Origin: Artocarpus heterophyllus
Lineage: Eukaryota; Streptophyta; Magnoliopsida; Rosales; Moraceae
NCBI GenBank assembly: GCA_025403435.1
Contig: CM046330.1
Span: forward strand, 13,910,239-13,974,238
Length of the DNA stretch: 64,000 nt
Direction of reading: 5' to 3'
The notes beneath the pieces are model-generated. The model did not search any database and had not been told where the DNA came from. It worked only from the letters and a program-made list of their open reading frames with translations. Within the stretch, counting starts at the first letter, position 1, and each line of letters starts with the position of its first letter. The position numbers were made by a program, and so were the translations under genes. Positions 1-11,965 of this stretch are shown in pieces.

Positions 1-1124
1 AATAACTCTAAGGCCACAATCTTTCCCTTCATCAACTGAGGATCCGCCAATGCCTCTTTGGGAGGCGTCTTCATGGAAAGCTTACAAAGAGCTCGGAACA
101 CCAGAAAAGCATCCCTCCTCAACTTGTTCCCAATCTGAACTTCCAAATCATCGTCTCTCTCCCCTTCCCCATCCGCCAATTCTCCTTTCCTTCCCTCCAA
201 GGCCGTCTTGTACATACTGATTTCCCAGTACTTGGCGTCCAGCATATCCTTATCCGTGGAATCCAACAAATCTGTTGGGTTTGTTGTCTCAACCGCAGTA
301 GTCTCGAATGCGCCATCGTGTCCGCCAAGCGAGCTCGGCGCAACGGGGTTCAACACTCCATCTATGTCCTGCATAATTTTAGTTATGAATCCTTGCACGA
401 ACATCGTCATCGACCCGTCCGCATCTGATTTCTCGATTGGTTCCATGAGTTCGGCGACTACAATGGGCTGAATTGGCACCGTGGACGAGTCCGCCTCCAT
501 TCTCCGGAACACAATCACCAACATTTGGATCAACGATGCTTTGGCAGTGGTCTGATTGACCACATTCTTACTTCCGAGGTATATATCGTAGCAAGTCCTC
601 ACAATCTGGAGCAAACAATCGCCGTGAATTCGCAGCGAAATCGATGTGACCGCCGACAAGAGCGTCTTTAAAACCGAGAGCTCCATCTGATCGTCGCCTA
701 AATCGTGGCATTTGCACACCGATTCGATCAGCCTCGCCAAGAGCTTCCCCTCGTCTCCGCCGCTGGGGTCGGCCTCGCCTCGCAAGTAGCCATGTGCGAT
801 TAGCTTCTGAACGCAATCAACGGCCGGATCGGCGATCTTGAGGACGCCGGAGGAGGCGGAGTTGATCAGAGGGCTGAGGATAGACTCAGACTCGACGAGG
901 GAGTATTCCGTCGGGCCGCCGTCGTGGAGCGGCCCCGGTCCAGACGCATCAGCCTCGGAATCCGGACCTGTACCCGGAGGCTGCTTGGAACCGAGCTTTT
1001 CAAGGACGGCTTTGCACTCGTGAGTGAGCTTGGCGTGCTTGCGCCACGACGCGTTCTTGATGATTCTCTCTAGGGCTGGGGACACGACCTGGCTCATGCG
1101 GGAATCGGCTTCCAAGGAAGCCAT
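1..1124 (-). CDS. BIG3: BIG3-type Sec7 ARF-GEF, N-terminal part (runs off left edge)
   Basis: The minus strand is open without a stop from the ATG at 1124-1122 to the window edge, giving about 374 residues. The protein starts MASLEADSRM and contains KNASWRKHAKL, VLKIADPAVDC, GSKNVVNQTTAKASL, VIVFRRMEADSSTVP, VQGFITKIMQDIDGV and DAKYWEISMYK. These are the DCB (dimerisation and cyclophilin-binding) region and linker of plant BIG1-BIG4. The last visible residues (GKIVALELL) begin the HUS region; the catalytic Sec7 domain lies beyond the window. Known role of the family: large brefeldin-A-inhibited exchange factors that load GTP on ARF GTPases at the trans-Golgi network for post-Golgi and vacuolar traffic. 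The assignment to BIG3 rather than BIG2 rests on recalled similarity and on the neighbouring At1g01970-like gene. No intron is seen in this first 1.1 kb. The start is supported by match to family N termini. Confidence 0.93.
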   Translation of the reverse strand, partial: MASLEADSRMSQVVSPALERIIKNASWRKHAKLTHECKAVLEKLGSKQPPGTGPDSEADASGPGPLHDGGPTEYSLVESESILSPLINSASSGVLKIADPAVDCVQKLIAHGYLRGEADPSGGDEGKLLARLIESVCKCHDLGDDQMELSVLKTLLSAVTSISLRIHGDCLLQIVRTCYDIYLGSKNVVNQTTAKASLIQMLVIVFRRMEADSSTVPIQPIVVAELMEPIEKSDADGSMTMFVQGFITKIMQDIDGVLNPVAPSSLGGHDGAFETTAVETTNPTDLLDSTDKDMLDAKYWEISMYKTALEGRKGELADGEGERDDDLEVQIGNKLRRDAFLVFRALCKLSMKTPPKEALADPQLMKGKIVALEL

Positions 1125-1350
1125 TCCCGGGAATCCTTACGAGTCACGACTCAGTGAGTCAGATCTAGAAATGAGGTTTCTGGCGCTAGGTTTTTCTAGA
1201 AGGTCCAATTGCTCTTATGTACCTTCTGCAAGGCTGCTAACTCCGTGAGTTGCCGCGGGCGAGTTGACTCAGTGGTTGCTCCGATTCGAAGCGCATCGAG
1301 AAGACGAAGTATAGTGGAGAGTGGTGGGACTGAGAGGGAGGGAGGGAGGA

Positions 1351-1386
<36 letters not shown>

Positions 1387-1420
1387 GGCTTAAGATTTAG
1401 ATCGCGTTTGGGATTTTTTT
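1125..1420 (-). promoter_or_regulatory. Presumed 5' leader and proximal promoter of the BIG3 gene
   Basis: The 300 bp upstream of the BIG3 ATG have higher GC than the DNA beyond and hold a CT tract on the gene's strand, a common arrangement in plant 5' leaders. The transcription start is inferred, not seen. Confidence 0.4.
1330..1387. repeat. (GA)n microsatellite
   Basis: GGGA/GA-rich tract ending in about 14 nearly pure GA units. It reads as CT on the strand of the BIG3 gene and lies about 210 bp upstream of its start codon. Confidence 0.9.
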
Positions 1421-2204
1421 TTTTTGTTTCTCTGGGGAAGGTTCAGTCTTAATCGAAATGACTGTTGTACCCTTGTCGTTCTCTGGAAGATGTTTGCGTT
1501 TGAACCGAAGTGACGATAGAATGGGGAATGTGACTGGGGGTATTTTCGGTGTTTCACAAGATATAATGACCGTCCAAATATGGTTCTCAGCTGGTGATCG
1601 GGGAGGATGGAGGTTTTTCAGTACGTTTGAATGGAATATTATTTTAATGAATTATTGCCTTTTTTTGACGGATTTAGATGTAGAATTTAGAAACATAAGA
1701 GTATGATTTGAATTAATGCATACACAGTAATGAGGATTTCAAAGGTAAAAATTCAGAAGTTTTCAATTAAAAACGTTTAGAAGATAATTGGAAGGGTCAT
1801 TTATACCACTAATTGAAGGAAAGGAAAAACTAAACGAAAAATATTAATCTATTTTTTAGTTGGTTTGAAATTTTTATAAATATCTCATTTCTTGTAATAA
1901 TTAATTTGGTCAGTTTAAACTTGTAACTAATTTAAATTTGGATGTCTATGGTGGAGAATGGTAAATTTTAATACCGATAGAGAATAATCCAACAATTGTA
2001 TGTGATTCTTAAATTTAGATCAATGGTAAAAAAATAATAGAATACCAAATTAAACAAAAAAAACTCTACCGCACATGGTCCAATATACATTACAACTTTA
2101 ATTCCGAAAAAATAATAATACAAAGCAACCATCCCCGCACACCATCTCCTTCCTTCACTGTCTATGCGATGAGGCGTGGAGGAGGACAAGATATCGTAAC
2201 CACC

Positions 2205-2345
2205 ATGCTCATAAACTCCGGCTCTTACGATCGAGCCCCAAAGCCCAAGCCTTGATGAAGTCCACCACCAGCTCCCATGAAGCCCTTTCGTAAGCCCTTG
2301 TGAAGTCCGTAGGCAACCGCCATGAAGACTAGACAACCTTGGCCT
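2205..2345. repeat. Direct repeat copy 1
   Basis: This about 140-bp stretch (ctcttacgat, gagcccca, gcccaagcct, gaagtcc, gaagcccttt) recurs in the same orientation at 2628-2750. The copies are clearly related but diverged. Short ORFs across them show no known domain. Confidence 0.7.
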
Positions 2346-2614
2346 TGACTCCAAGATTTGCCATTTCTTGGCTCCAACCCAAACTAGTCCCGACGGATCG
2401 ATTCTTGCCAAAAAAAAAACACGAAATCAAACGTGTTGGTAGATTCACCAATTATTTACAGAACAAACGCAAAAAATTAAACACAAAAAAAAAGAAAAAA
2501 AAAACATAAACCTAGATTTCTCCACCAAAAAAGCCCCAAACTTTCGATTCGTCGATTATTCACACTGGTGGATCTATAATACACTCTCTCCCTTGATCAA
2601 GCAGAACAAACACC

Positions 2615-2750
2615 ATGCTCATAATTTTGGCTCTTACGATAGAGCCCCAAGGCCCAAGCCTCAACGAAGTCCGCCGTCGCTTTTGTGAAGCCCTTTGCAA
2701 GCCCCTTCTAAGTTCGTCGGCAACCACTGCGAAGTCTAGATCTCTTTCCA
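2615..2750. repeat. Direct repeat copy 2
   Basis: Second copy of the 2205-2345 unit, about 410 bp downstream. It shares the order ctcttacgat, gagccccaa, gcccaagcct, gaagtccgc, gaagcccttt, gtcggcaacc. Confidence 0.7.
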
Positions 2751-2879
2751 TTGAAGCTAGATCTCACCCATCGGTGGTGAGCTTCTTGATGAGCAATGAA
2801 AAGATTAAGGGAGCTATTGACGGCCACCAGAATCCTTTCAAAAATTTGGAAGAATTTGAAGAAAGGGACCAAAAAAATC

Positions 2880-3115
2880 AGAATCGAGTAAATTACCTCT
2901 TTTTTTTAGAATCAAAAAATATGTTTTTTTGCGTAGATAAATTATATAATTTTTTTTCAAAAAAGATAAAAAACCTTAACAAAATAAAAAAAAAACTATT
3001 TTGATGTCTAAAAAGTTTTTTTTTAGTGTCAAAAATTGTCCAAAAAAAAGATCATTGATAAAAAAAAATTTCCCCAAAAAGTTATTTTTAAAAATCCTCC
3101 CAAAAATTTTGTCTC
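2880..3115 (-). repeat. T-rich dispersed repeat, copy 1
   Basis: Read on the minus strand, this segment matches 9558-9800 in motif order: ggattttTaaaaat, ggaaattttttt, ttggacaa, a ttt-gaaaaaaaatta run, aatttatctg-type sequence, then a run ending in attttttgat. It has no coding potential. Confidence 0.5.
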
Positions 3116-3640
3116 TAAACTCAGCCATTTTCAATGATTTAAGGTTTGTCTAATTTTCTTAGAACGAAGGGTTAAGATTAAAAGTTATAAATTCAACCGT
3201 TGAGATTTATTGTTATAAAAATTGATATAAAAAAATATGTATGATTAGATATGGTAGGTTTTATTTTATTTTTTTTGTAAGCAAAGCAGTTATGAGCCAT
3301 TGATTTTTAATAGGTTGGTCCATATTGCCATTCTCTACCGGTGGAGAATTTTGTCATCCTCCACCAAAACTTTTCCCTTTAAATTTTGTGAATGAAATTA
3401 TAAATACGCAAAGTAATTATTAAATAAATATTAAAGAATTTTAGTTGGCAGGATCTTTTTTATGGTTTTTTGACAAAAAAAAAATGAAACTTTCAAAACT
3501 CATCAAAAACAAACCAATGAAAAAAAAGCCAATTGATTTTGTTTGGTTCGTTTTCCGGGTTTTATCAATTTTTTGAACATCTCAAACTCGAGATGCTAAT
3601 TGAATTGACGGTGTCACGTAACATTAGTCTTGTTAGTTGG

Positions 3641-3673
<33 letters not shown>

Positions 3674-4644
3674 GAAAGATGTACCAGCACCTTGGCATTA
3701 TAGAATAAGATTGAAACTCAAAAGTTCCAATTGGACCTCAGTCCACTCCACCCAACTTGCTTGACTCTCTTATAGGGTATCTCATACCACTAGAGCAGTG
3801 TTTTAAGCTGTCAAACTTCTATAACATTTAGAAACATACATTGTCAATATGGACCTTTATCATAAAAAGAACCTATATGTAAATATACTTACACATGTCT
3901 CCAAGTGCAAAATAACAAAACTCTTACTTCCTGTATGCAAAACAACATGTCCCCTTCTCCTTTTTCTTCTTTGTTTGCTCTCAACTAGTTGAAAGCACGT
4001 GCATATTTAGAGAGTGCTTAAAAATTAAGTTGAAATTTAAAAACTATGTGAGAACTTTATATTGTAGCATATTTTTACTTTACATATAAGATGTAAAAGC
4101 TTTATACTCCAGCAATTGAAACTCTGGTCTTGAAACTTGATTCTCAAACACTCTTTTAGTTTTTCTAATCTTTTTTATATGGCAATTTAAAATTTTGTTA
4201 AAGTTTTAAGTTTTTTTTTTCTCGATTTATTATTCTTAAAGCGTTTAGTTTAGAAAAAAGAAATTAAGTAGACTGCATTTAATGGAAGAAATAAATTTTT
4301 ATGGTGCGAATTAGATAATAAAGTATCCAGGGATGTATAAGTGGAAAAAGTTAGTTTTGAGAAAGCACAAAAGGCAAATAAAGGATATTTAAGCAAAAAT
4401 ACAATTAAGAAAAACAAAAACTCAACGGAAAGAAAAGAAAAGAAATAGCAAGAAACCACACCAAAAAAAGAAAGAAGAATGAAAAGCATGGATGAACAGC
4501 TATTTATGGTCCGTTTGCACACACCCAAAAACCGTCAAACCGCCCGCTGTTCACCCCTAGAGAGAAAAGAGAAAGAAAATGGATTGGGTTTTTTGTTATG
4601 GTTTATATTTTATGGGTTTATCAGTTATATGCTAAAGTTTATTC

Positions 4645-4762
4645 TTGGCAAACTTGAGTTTATTAATGATAAACTCGAGTTCATCAATGATAAACTTGAG
4701 TTTTTAGGTTTATCAATTATAAATTCGAGTTTATCACTGATAAATTCAAGTCTTTATAATTT
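4645..4762. repeat. Minisatellite with palindromic units
   Basis: About five degenerate units of roughly 21-24 bp built on the theme aacttgagtttat-caatgat. The unit is partly self-complementary (tttatc...gataaa; actcgagt), so each can fold into a short hairpin. Confidence 0.75.
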
Positions 4763-5766
4763 AGAAAAAAAACCATTTGCTTAATTTATAAAAAGCATAG
4801 TCATTACTCATTTATTTTAAAAGTACTTTTAAAAAGATCATTTGCCTCTATATCCCTTTATTAAGAAATTGTTAAAATTGTTAAAGAAATATTAATTACA
4901 TAATTGTACCTCTTAGTTTTAACTATGTTTCAATTTGCCATTGTTTTTAAAAATACAAAGGCATACTTTAAATTTTAAAAACTTATTTTAATCTCATCCT
5001 TATGAATAAGATTTGGGCAAACAACATGACTACATTTAAATAGTTACGAAAAAAATATTTGATATATTAAAAATATAAAAAAAATCCTAAAACAAAAAAC
5101 GATATTAAGTTTATGATATTTTATATTTTACAATAGTTTTAAAAAAAATTTCTCAAGAAGAAACTCATATTTCATAAACAAACTAGGTATAATTAAAGGT
5201 ATTTTAATTTTTTCTTTATGTTTTTTCAGTTGCAAAATAATTTTTTTAAATTTAAAAGATACATTTATAGTTTTCAAAAATAAGTGGACAAATTAAGAAA
5301 TAAGTAAAACCAAGAGGTGTAATTACGAGAAAAAAAGTTCCAACCAAAATGTCTATCATTTTGCTTAAAACTATGAAACAATGAAGACATAATATTGGTT
5401 ATACTTATCTAATCAAGGATATATGTAAGATAAATTATATTTAGTTATGACGTGAACAAATTAAAAGTGGAAAATAAAAAAAGGAAAAAATAAACAAATG
5501 AAAGGTTTTAACAATGTATATGTATACTAGCTTGCAAGGCACGTCCATTTTTTATTTGTTAGTTCGAGGTAATTATGTATGACTAATATTTTTTAATATT
5601 GACAATTATTTTATCTTATCTTATGGTCGCCAAACATACGTATTTTTTTTAAGAATATTAATAAAACTATACAAAGACAATTAAAAGAATTAATTATAGT
5701 TTTAGAGTCAATAGAGATATACAACTTATTCATTTTGACTATTTATTTTTTATGTTGTCTAAAGAA

Positions 5767-5793
5767 ATATATATATATATATATATATATATT
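5767..5793. repeat. (AT)n microsatellite
   Basis: Uninterrupted AT dinucleotide run. Confidence 0.9.
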
Positions 5794-5850
5794 TGAATCA
5801 AGGTACGAAGTTTTTTTTTGAAACCCGGTGCTGTATTTTTCTTAGACAAA

Positions 5851-6580
5851 TGTTGAGGGTATGATTTGGTGAAGCCCAAATTATTAAGTAAAGGCCCAGT
5901 GTGGGAAGGCCAGGTCGCGATCAAAACAAATCAAGCCCAATGGACGTGATGACTCGTCGCAAGTTGTTGCAATTAGGATTGCAGGTCCGTTGTTTGTTAA
6001 TTAAAGTCATCGATTTATTCGATGTCTTTGGTTCAATTGCAGTCTCTACTCGACTTGTTTGGGATGGATTTTCACATCATTCACTATCACGGATTTGCTA
6101 AGTGTCGGTTCATTGGAATCGATGATGTAAGCTTGGCCGTTACAATGAAATACATGCTGTGCTACGAAGTGGAACGTGAGTAGAAGTCTGATGTTTGCAA
6201 CCTACCAAGGACTGACACGTGTTTCCTTACTACAAGCACTAGTATGCTCACTCCTTCCATCATATTGAAGGCACGATCTCAAAACTATTCTCTATAAATA
6301 GGAAGAAGAGCTCCATGGTAAGGGAGGAGGAACTTATTGAAACTCTGTAGAAATCTCGAGTGTTTTATATCAAATCACGCAAATACTTTGTAATCTGTAT
6401 CAATCAATTCATCATAGTGAAGAACAATAAACATAGCTCTCAGTATAGAGTGAACCGATATAAATCTCATGTGTAGTATCATTTACTTTTACTGCATTGA
6501 TTGATTATTTGTTGCTTTAATTTAACTTTCATTTTACAATTGCTTTAATTTTGTTTTTGAAAACTTAACAAATCCTAACA
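5851..6580 (+). mobile_element. Candidate solo LTR of a retroelement
   Basis: The segment starts TGTTGAGG and ends CCTAACA, the TG...CA style of copia-type LTRs. Inside are a TATA box (ctataaatag, 6292-6301) in a region that is otherwise less AT-rich, and a polyadenylation signal (aataaa, 6427-6432) about 130 bp downstream, followed by an AT-rich tail. This is the order expected of U3-R-U5. The flanks (acaaa and acgat) do not form a target duplication, and no primer site or polypurine tract adjoins. A pararetrovirus-type promoter fragment is an alternative reading. Confidence 0.4.
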
Positions 6581-8509
6581 ACGATGACTTAAGGGCCCAA
6601 GCTCGCTAATAACAAATATCAAATTGAGTTTTAATCTGTTTATATTTAATTGTAAATCTAACATATGCAACAAATTATTTCTTTTAAAAGAGAGAAGTGC
6701 TCAATATTAATATATACTATAATATTCTATGAGAAAAGAAATTATTGTCCCCTTAAAAAGAGAAAGATAATTAATGAAATTAATATAAACTTGTTCAACT
6801 TGTTAATATTATATCAATATTAAAAATATAAAACTTGTTATTAGTGGTTAGTTAGAGGAGCTATACTCTATAATTTGGAAAGATATAAACTCAAGGCATG
6901 AGGTGCAAAAATAGGAGTAAGCCATGTCTATCAATTTTAAGGCATTGATTAACCACACTGAAAAAGAAGCAATTTTAAACCATTAGATGAATGGTTGAAG
7001 AACAAAAGGCATTCCCTCTTTTATGGGTCTATTTCGTACAACTTCTGTTTGTATTTTAGTCAACAGAAGAAAAGAAGTAAAATTATAGCTTTTCAGTAAG
7101 TGTTTGAAATCATATTTTTGAAAGAGTTTTTATGGATCAAAATGGTTTCAAATTTTTTTAAAAGTTACAAAAATGTTATATTTAAGTTTATAATGTATTA
7201 TTAATATTCTGGTACAGGTTAAAGTCTATTTCAAAAGTATTTTTTTGGAAGCCATATTTTATAGCTTTGACAAAAAACACTTTTACAGAGTAAAAGCACT
7301 TCTAGAAGCAACTTTTAGACTTAAAAAGCCAAAAAAAGCTTCCAGGAAGCCCTCTCAAATATGAAATCATACTCAAACTACCCCTTAAAGCAATTGAATT
7401 TTTTTAAAAATTTCAAGATTACACTTCCTAATTTATATTAGATGTTATTTTAAGTACGACTTAACTAAAAATAAATAAAAAATAATTTAAGATGTTCAAA
7501 TACTTCTATTATTTTGAAGTTTTAAACCTTGTAATGTTAATTTTATCTAGTGTTTCAGTTTAATAATGTTTTAAATTGTATTTAGTAAAGGTTGGTATAG
7601 GGTTATATTGGTTTTCTAAAAAGTTTAACCACTTCAAGGTATTTTAGCCTTGATCTGTTTCTTCCTTATGTCAGGATTAACGACATTTTTTACCGGTTGT
7701 TAGACTTTTTCTTACTTCAAATTACGTATGATGACCAATGAATCACTTTGATTTGTAGATCATATGATTTCAAAAACAGAAGAGGTATTTTGAGCATTTG
7801 CATAATAAAAAGGGAAAAAATTATATTTAGGCAAAATACATAGGATGTCTTGAGGATTTTTCCTAGAAAAAAGAGGCAAATTTAAATGTATATTTAATAA
7901 CAAAAATTGATTGAAATCCATGTTTCAATCAAAACATGTGTTTTCGTTCAATATTATACGCACATAGATCAATATAGCATATTTTTGGTGTAAAATTTTG
8001 ATCGAGTTAAATTTTATAGAAACTTAATTGGAGATACATGTTAGGAAGAAAATAACTTTTTAAAGGAAAAAAGTATTATGACGGTGTATTTCATAACAAG
8101 ACAAATCAAATTATTAAAAAAAAAAAAAAGAAAGCAAAAGAAGTACAAGATTGTGTATAAAACAAAGAGACAAAAAGAAGTAAAAAAAAAAAAGAGAGTT
8201 AGAATGTAAAAGAAAACTTGAAGAGCGGAAAGGAAGGAGAAAAATGGTAAAAGCATAAAAAAAGAGAGAGAGAGAGAGACAAAATGTTTTGTCTAGAAAG
8301 TAAAAAAAAAAATGAGATGACATGTTTCATCCCAACTCTCTCTGAACTTTTGGTCCCTTTTTGAACAAAACATCAGACGCATTTTGCTCCTTTTATGTTA
8401 TTTTTTTTTTCTTCTCTTTCGTAATTCTCCCTCCCTCTCTCTTGTTAGTAGCAAATCAAGCCAACCACCTGAAATCGACCTGTTGAACCAACACGTCGAC
8501 GGGGGATTT
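6581..8509. other. AT-rich intergenic DNA
   Basis: No gene is recognised. Around 7240-7330 a stretch rich in aaaagcactt/agaagcaactttta resembles the interior of hAT-type miniature elements, but clear ends were not found. A short GA run lies at 8263-8279. Confidence 0.5.
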
Positions 8510-8720
8510 GGATAAAAAAGCTTTAAGAAAAAGTTTTTTTTGAACAAATAATTTTTTTTTCATCAAAAAATAAGTTTTTTTTCATCAAAAAATAAGTTTT
8601 TTTTTTTTTTTTTTTCATCTTGTTGAGATTCTTTTCCTTATTACAAACCTATTTTTTAGTGTAAAAAAAAAGAGACTATTTCTTTGATTGAAATTTTTTT
8701 TGCCCTTTTTTCAAATTTTC
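8510..8720 (+). repeat. T-rich dispersed repeat, copy 2
   Basis: It shares with 9558-9845 the order ttcatc-tgttgag-ttcttt-cct-ttaca, then a T run ending gattgaaattttttttgcccttt. It is diverged and non-coding. Confidence 0.5.
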
Positions 8721-9083
8721 ACATGTCGATCTGAATGACCGTCAAGCGAAAAAAAAATGACGGTTTCCCATTGCAAGCACGTGGTAAGTTAGGTATGGTG
8801 TATATTGGAGAGAAGTGATTAAAAATATGAAAAACTAATTAGAAACCAGTTTAAAAAAATTAAGAAGGGGTTTGAAAAAAGAAGAAGAAGAAGACAGTCA
8901 ATTTTTTAACATTAAATTGTTAGGATGCTTTGCAAGGGATAAAAAAAAAAGATACAATATGAGACAGTCGACAATATGAAATAAAGGGTGCAATAATTAT
9001 TTATTGGAAGACTTACAAGCGTTAAGGATAAATTGATAAATGTTTAAAAAAATGAGGAGAAAGATGTGAAAGCGAAAGAAAAA

Positions 9084-9087
<4 letters not shown>

Positions 9088-9125
<38 letters not shown>
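9088..9125. repeat. (TA)n microsatellite
   Basis: About 19 uninterrupted TA units. Confidence 0.95.
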
Positions 9126-9127
<2 letters not shown>

Positions 9128-9223
9128 AGTGTGTATGGCTTATTTTACACTTGTTAATACAATATACTAAAGAAGAGTCACTTAACAATGTACATATTGC
9201 AATGTTTTGCATTCTTATCTTAA

Positions 9224-9545
9224 GTGTTTGGTCATTTTTACTCTCAATGGTTTCTTTTGTTTTTGTTTGTGTTGGTGTTTCAAAGGTAATTTTAATTTAG
9301 ATACGTGTTTTGCCATTTTTGCCCTTAATGGTTTCTTTTTTTTTTTTTTGCTGCTTTCAGTTTTTTAGGTCATTTTGAATTCCAAATTGTCGTAATTCTA
9401 GCTAAATTGACGCTTTTGGCCTTAAATAAAATCTTTTTTATTTTAACCCGTTGGGAAACTTTGGCAGTTCAGTCGACGCTTTTGCCCTTAAATGAAATAC
9501 CCTTATTCTATTTGTTTCGTAGTTCTTTTGTCATTTCATCTTCCT
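9224..9545. repeat. Degenerate tandem repeat
   Basis: Four imperfect occurrences of a motif of the type ttttgcccttaatggtttcttttt are spaced roughly 70-110 bp apart. The copies are too diverged for a firm unit length. Confidence 0.4.
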
Positions 9546-9557
9546 CAGGCCCCATTC

Positions 9558-9845
9558 AGAGGGATTTTTAAAAATGGCCTTGTGGGAAATTTTTTTTGGA
9601 CAAATAGTCCAAATTTTTTTAGACAGTTTTTGGCATAAAAAAAATATTTTTTGGACATTAAAACGGTTTTAGTTTTTTTTTTTCATCATGTTGAGGTTCT
9701 TTATCCTGTTATAGTCATTTTTCTTATTTATTTGAAAAAAAATTAAGACAATTTATCTGTATAAAAAAACGTATTTTTTGATTTAAAAAAAATTATCATT
9801 TATCCGATTAGGATTTTTTTTTGCCCTTTCATCAAAATCTTCCCC
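9558..9845 (+). repeat. T-rich dispersed repeat, copy 3
   Basis: The longest of the three copies of this family in the BIG3-PPR interval. It keeps the order gggattttTaaaaat, gggaaatttttttt, ttggaca, ttttggacatt, tcatgttgaggttcttt, aatttatctg, attttttgattt, tttgcccttt. Confidence 0.5.
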
Positions 9846-11965
9846 GCATTCAGGTCAGTTCCTTCTAATTTTCGTTCTTTCCCTTGTTTCAGAGCTTCCG
9901 ACAAGTGCTCCTAACCGTATCATTTAGGCTTTCTTCTCTTCATTTTCTGATTCTCCCATTTGTTTGAGCTTCATCGTTTAGGGCTTTTTCTTTTCATTTT
10001 CAGGTTCTTCGTTGCTTGCTCCGAGCCCCTTCATCTAGAGTTTCTCCTCTTCATCGGAAATTGCTCAACCGTTTGCTTCCTCTTGTTCTTTTTTCTTTAT
10101 TTTTTTGGTTCTCTTATGATGTTTTTGGTTGCTTGTTATGGCAGAGAGGCTTTTTTTCGTACCTTGAATCAAGTTTTTCCCTTTTCTTTGCCTTTTGTTT
10201 CTCTTGCTATTTCACATTTTTGAGCCTTTCGTTTTTTTAGTTTTTTTTTTTTAAGGCAACTTTTATAGTCATTGTTTCTGATTGTTTTCGTATTTTTCTT
10301 TTATTTTTAATTTTTTTTAATTTAGGATTCAACAGGAGATTTTAATTGTTTAATATGGTGAATTTTTTCCCCTTTAGCCTCCGTAGTCATTGTTTTTTAT
10401 TATATTCTTTTTTTTTTTTTGCTTTTGTTTCATAATTTATTGAATATTTTTTGGTTCTTTGGGAGAAATTGCTTTGAAGAAATCAATGATGAAGAAGGAG
10501 TGAAACATACGCATTCTTTTTTTAACAATGATTTGTATTTTTAGTTAATTTAATTCAAATTTTTATTAAAAATAATAAAATAATTATTATTATTGAAACA
10601 CCCTTGATAGTTAGTCATGTGCACATCATATGGTCGCCAAAAGTGAGAAAAGAGACGGATGTCAGTCAAGTTCATCCTTTTACACTTTTTTTAGGAGTTT
10701 GAGATCATTTTGATTGAACGAAAAAAGAATCAAAACTCAATTATCACTTTTTAAATAGATCGGGAAACATGGAATAATTTACCCCAAAGCTTATTTCTTC
10801 TTGCTTCTTGTGCCATGATTAGTTCACAAAGTAAACTCAAAGCTTACTTCCAATTTTTTAGTGATTTGGATGCATCACCATCAATGGGAATTTCACGAGG
10901 ATGAAGGTTGTGTTTCAATTAAGTGTATGAAAAGCTGCATTTGATAATAACGAATCAAGCACTGCTTGTATCCGAAGGCAGAATATTACAGATGGAAAAG
11001 GAGACAAAAAGAAAGGGAAATATCAATTTTCACAACGATTCTTTTTGGTAGCAAATAGTTAGAGTAAGGTGTTTATTCTTTTGGTTTGGTGTTTAATTCT
11101 TTGCCTTAACTTTGGCGTTTACAATTTAGTATTATAGATTCCCTACCGGTCAGTACTAAACAACTCATTTCTTTAAGGCGCTACTACTCATTGAAAAAAG
11201 CAGATGTATGTGGTATGCTTGATAAGAAGGAAAGAACATAGTAATAAATGCATATAATTTCAGTGAAGAAAATAAATAGGAATTTGACCCGTTGTGTTTG
11301 GTCCGAATTTACCATTTTAATCTCTTAATATTTGGAGAGATTAGGTTAAGATACTTTGTGGGTTTTTTCTCCTCTCGATTCATCTATTCATCTTCTCTCT
11401 CCTACTAAATAATTATAATATTGAATTCCATTTACTAGTCTCCTCACCCCACTCCTCTCTCACCTTCTTTTTTTTTTGCCTTTTATTAAAAATGCTCTAA
11501 ATGATAAATGACAATTACGACATCTAGGACGATTAAAAGCATTGGTTCAAATTATTGGTTTAAAACTGATTTTGATTAAAAACCTTGTAACAGGCAAGAG
11601 TTTAACATTATAACTTATTTTTCTTGACATTGTAGCATGTGATAGCTTTACATTATACCAATCACAAGTTTTGGTTTAAACTAAAAATGTTAAACACCCT
11701 AATAATATTTGGTGCTTAAAATTCACCAACCGTTTTGTTTTAATAACGATATGATTATATCAGATTCAATGACGAAGCTAGCCTTCTACTTGGAGCATGC
11801 ACAATTTTCTTTTTAAATTACCAAAATAAAAATAAATAGTTAAAACTTTATCGTTAAAGTTATTTAGATTTATAATGGGATTAGTTATTTTTCTTTATTA
11901 GTAAGGGTAAATTATTCTTTTGCTTGTAGGGCAATATAGGGCTGTTCTTATTAGTTTATTTAATT
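9846..11965. other. Intergenic DNA without recognisable gene
   Basis: A T/C-rich block (9846-10440) gives hydrophobic ORFs purely from base composition. The remainder is AT-rich. No domain, RNA gene or element end was found. Confidence 0.5.

Larger units (their letters stand above)
1950..3339. repeat. Possible terminal-inverted-repeat element between 1950 and 3339
   Basis: The left end (1950-1967) reads ggtggagaatggtaa and the right end read on the minus strand (3339-3322) reads ggtagagaatggcaa, an imperfect inverted pair of about 18 bp. The interior holds a direct duplication and a T-rich dispersed repeat. No target duplication was found, so the boundaries may be coincidental. Confidence 0.25.
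3350..5850. other. AT-rich intergenic DNA
   Basis: No gene is recognised. The segment has many A and T homopolymer runs and contains the minisatellite at 4645-4762 and a TA microsatellite at 5767-5793. Short ORFs at 4250-4528 and 4479-4784 are low-complexity and match no family. Confidence 0.6.

Noticed and set aside
2615..3004. 129-codon ORF
   Set aside because: Part lies in a direct repeat and the end is lysine/asparagine low complexity; no domain recognised.
9960..10240. Two hydrophobic ORFs
   Set aside because: T-rich composition forces Phe/Leu codons; the frames overlap and show no start context or family match.
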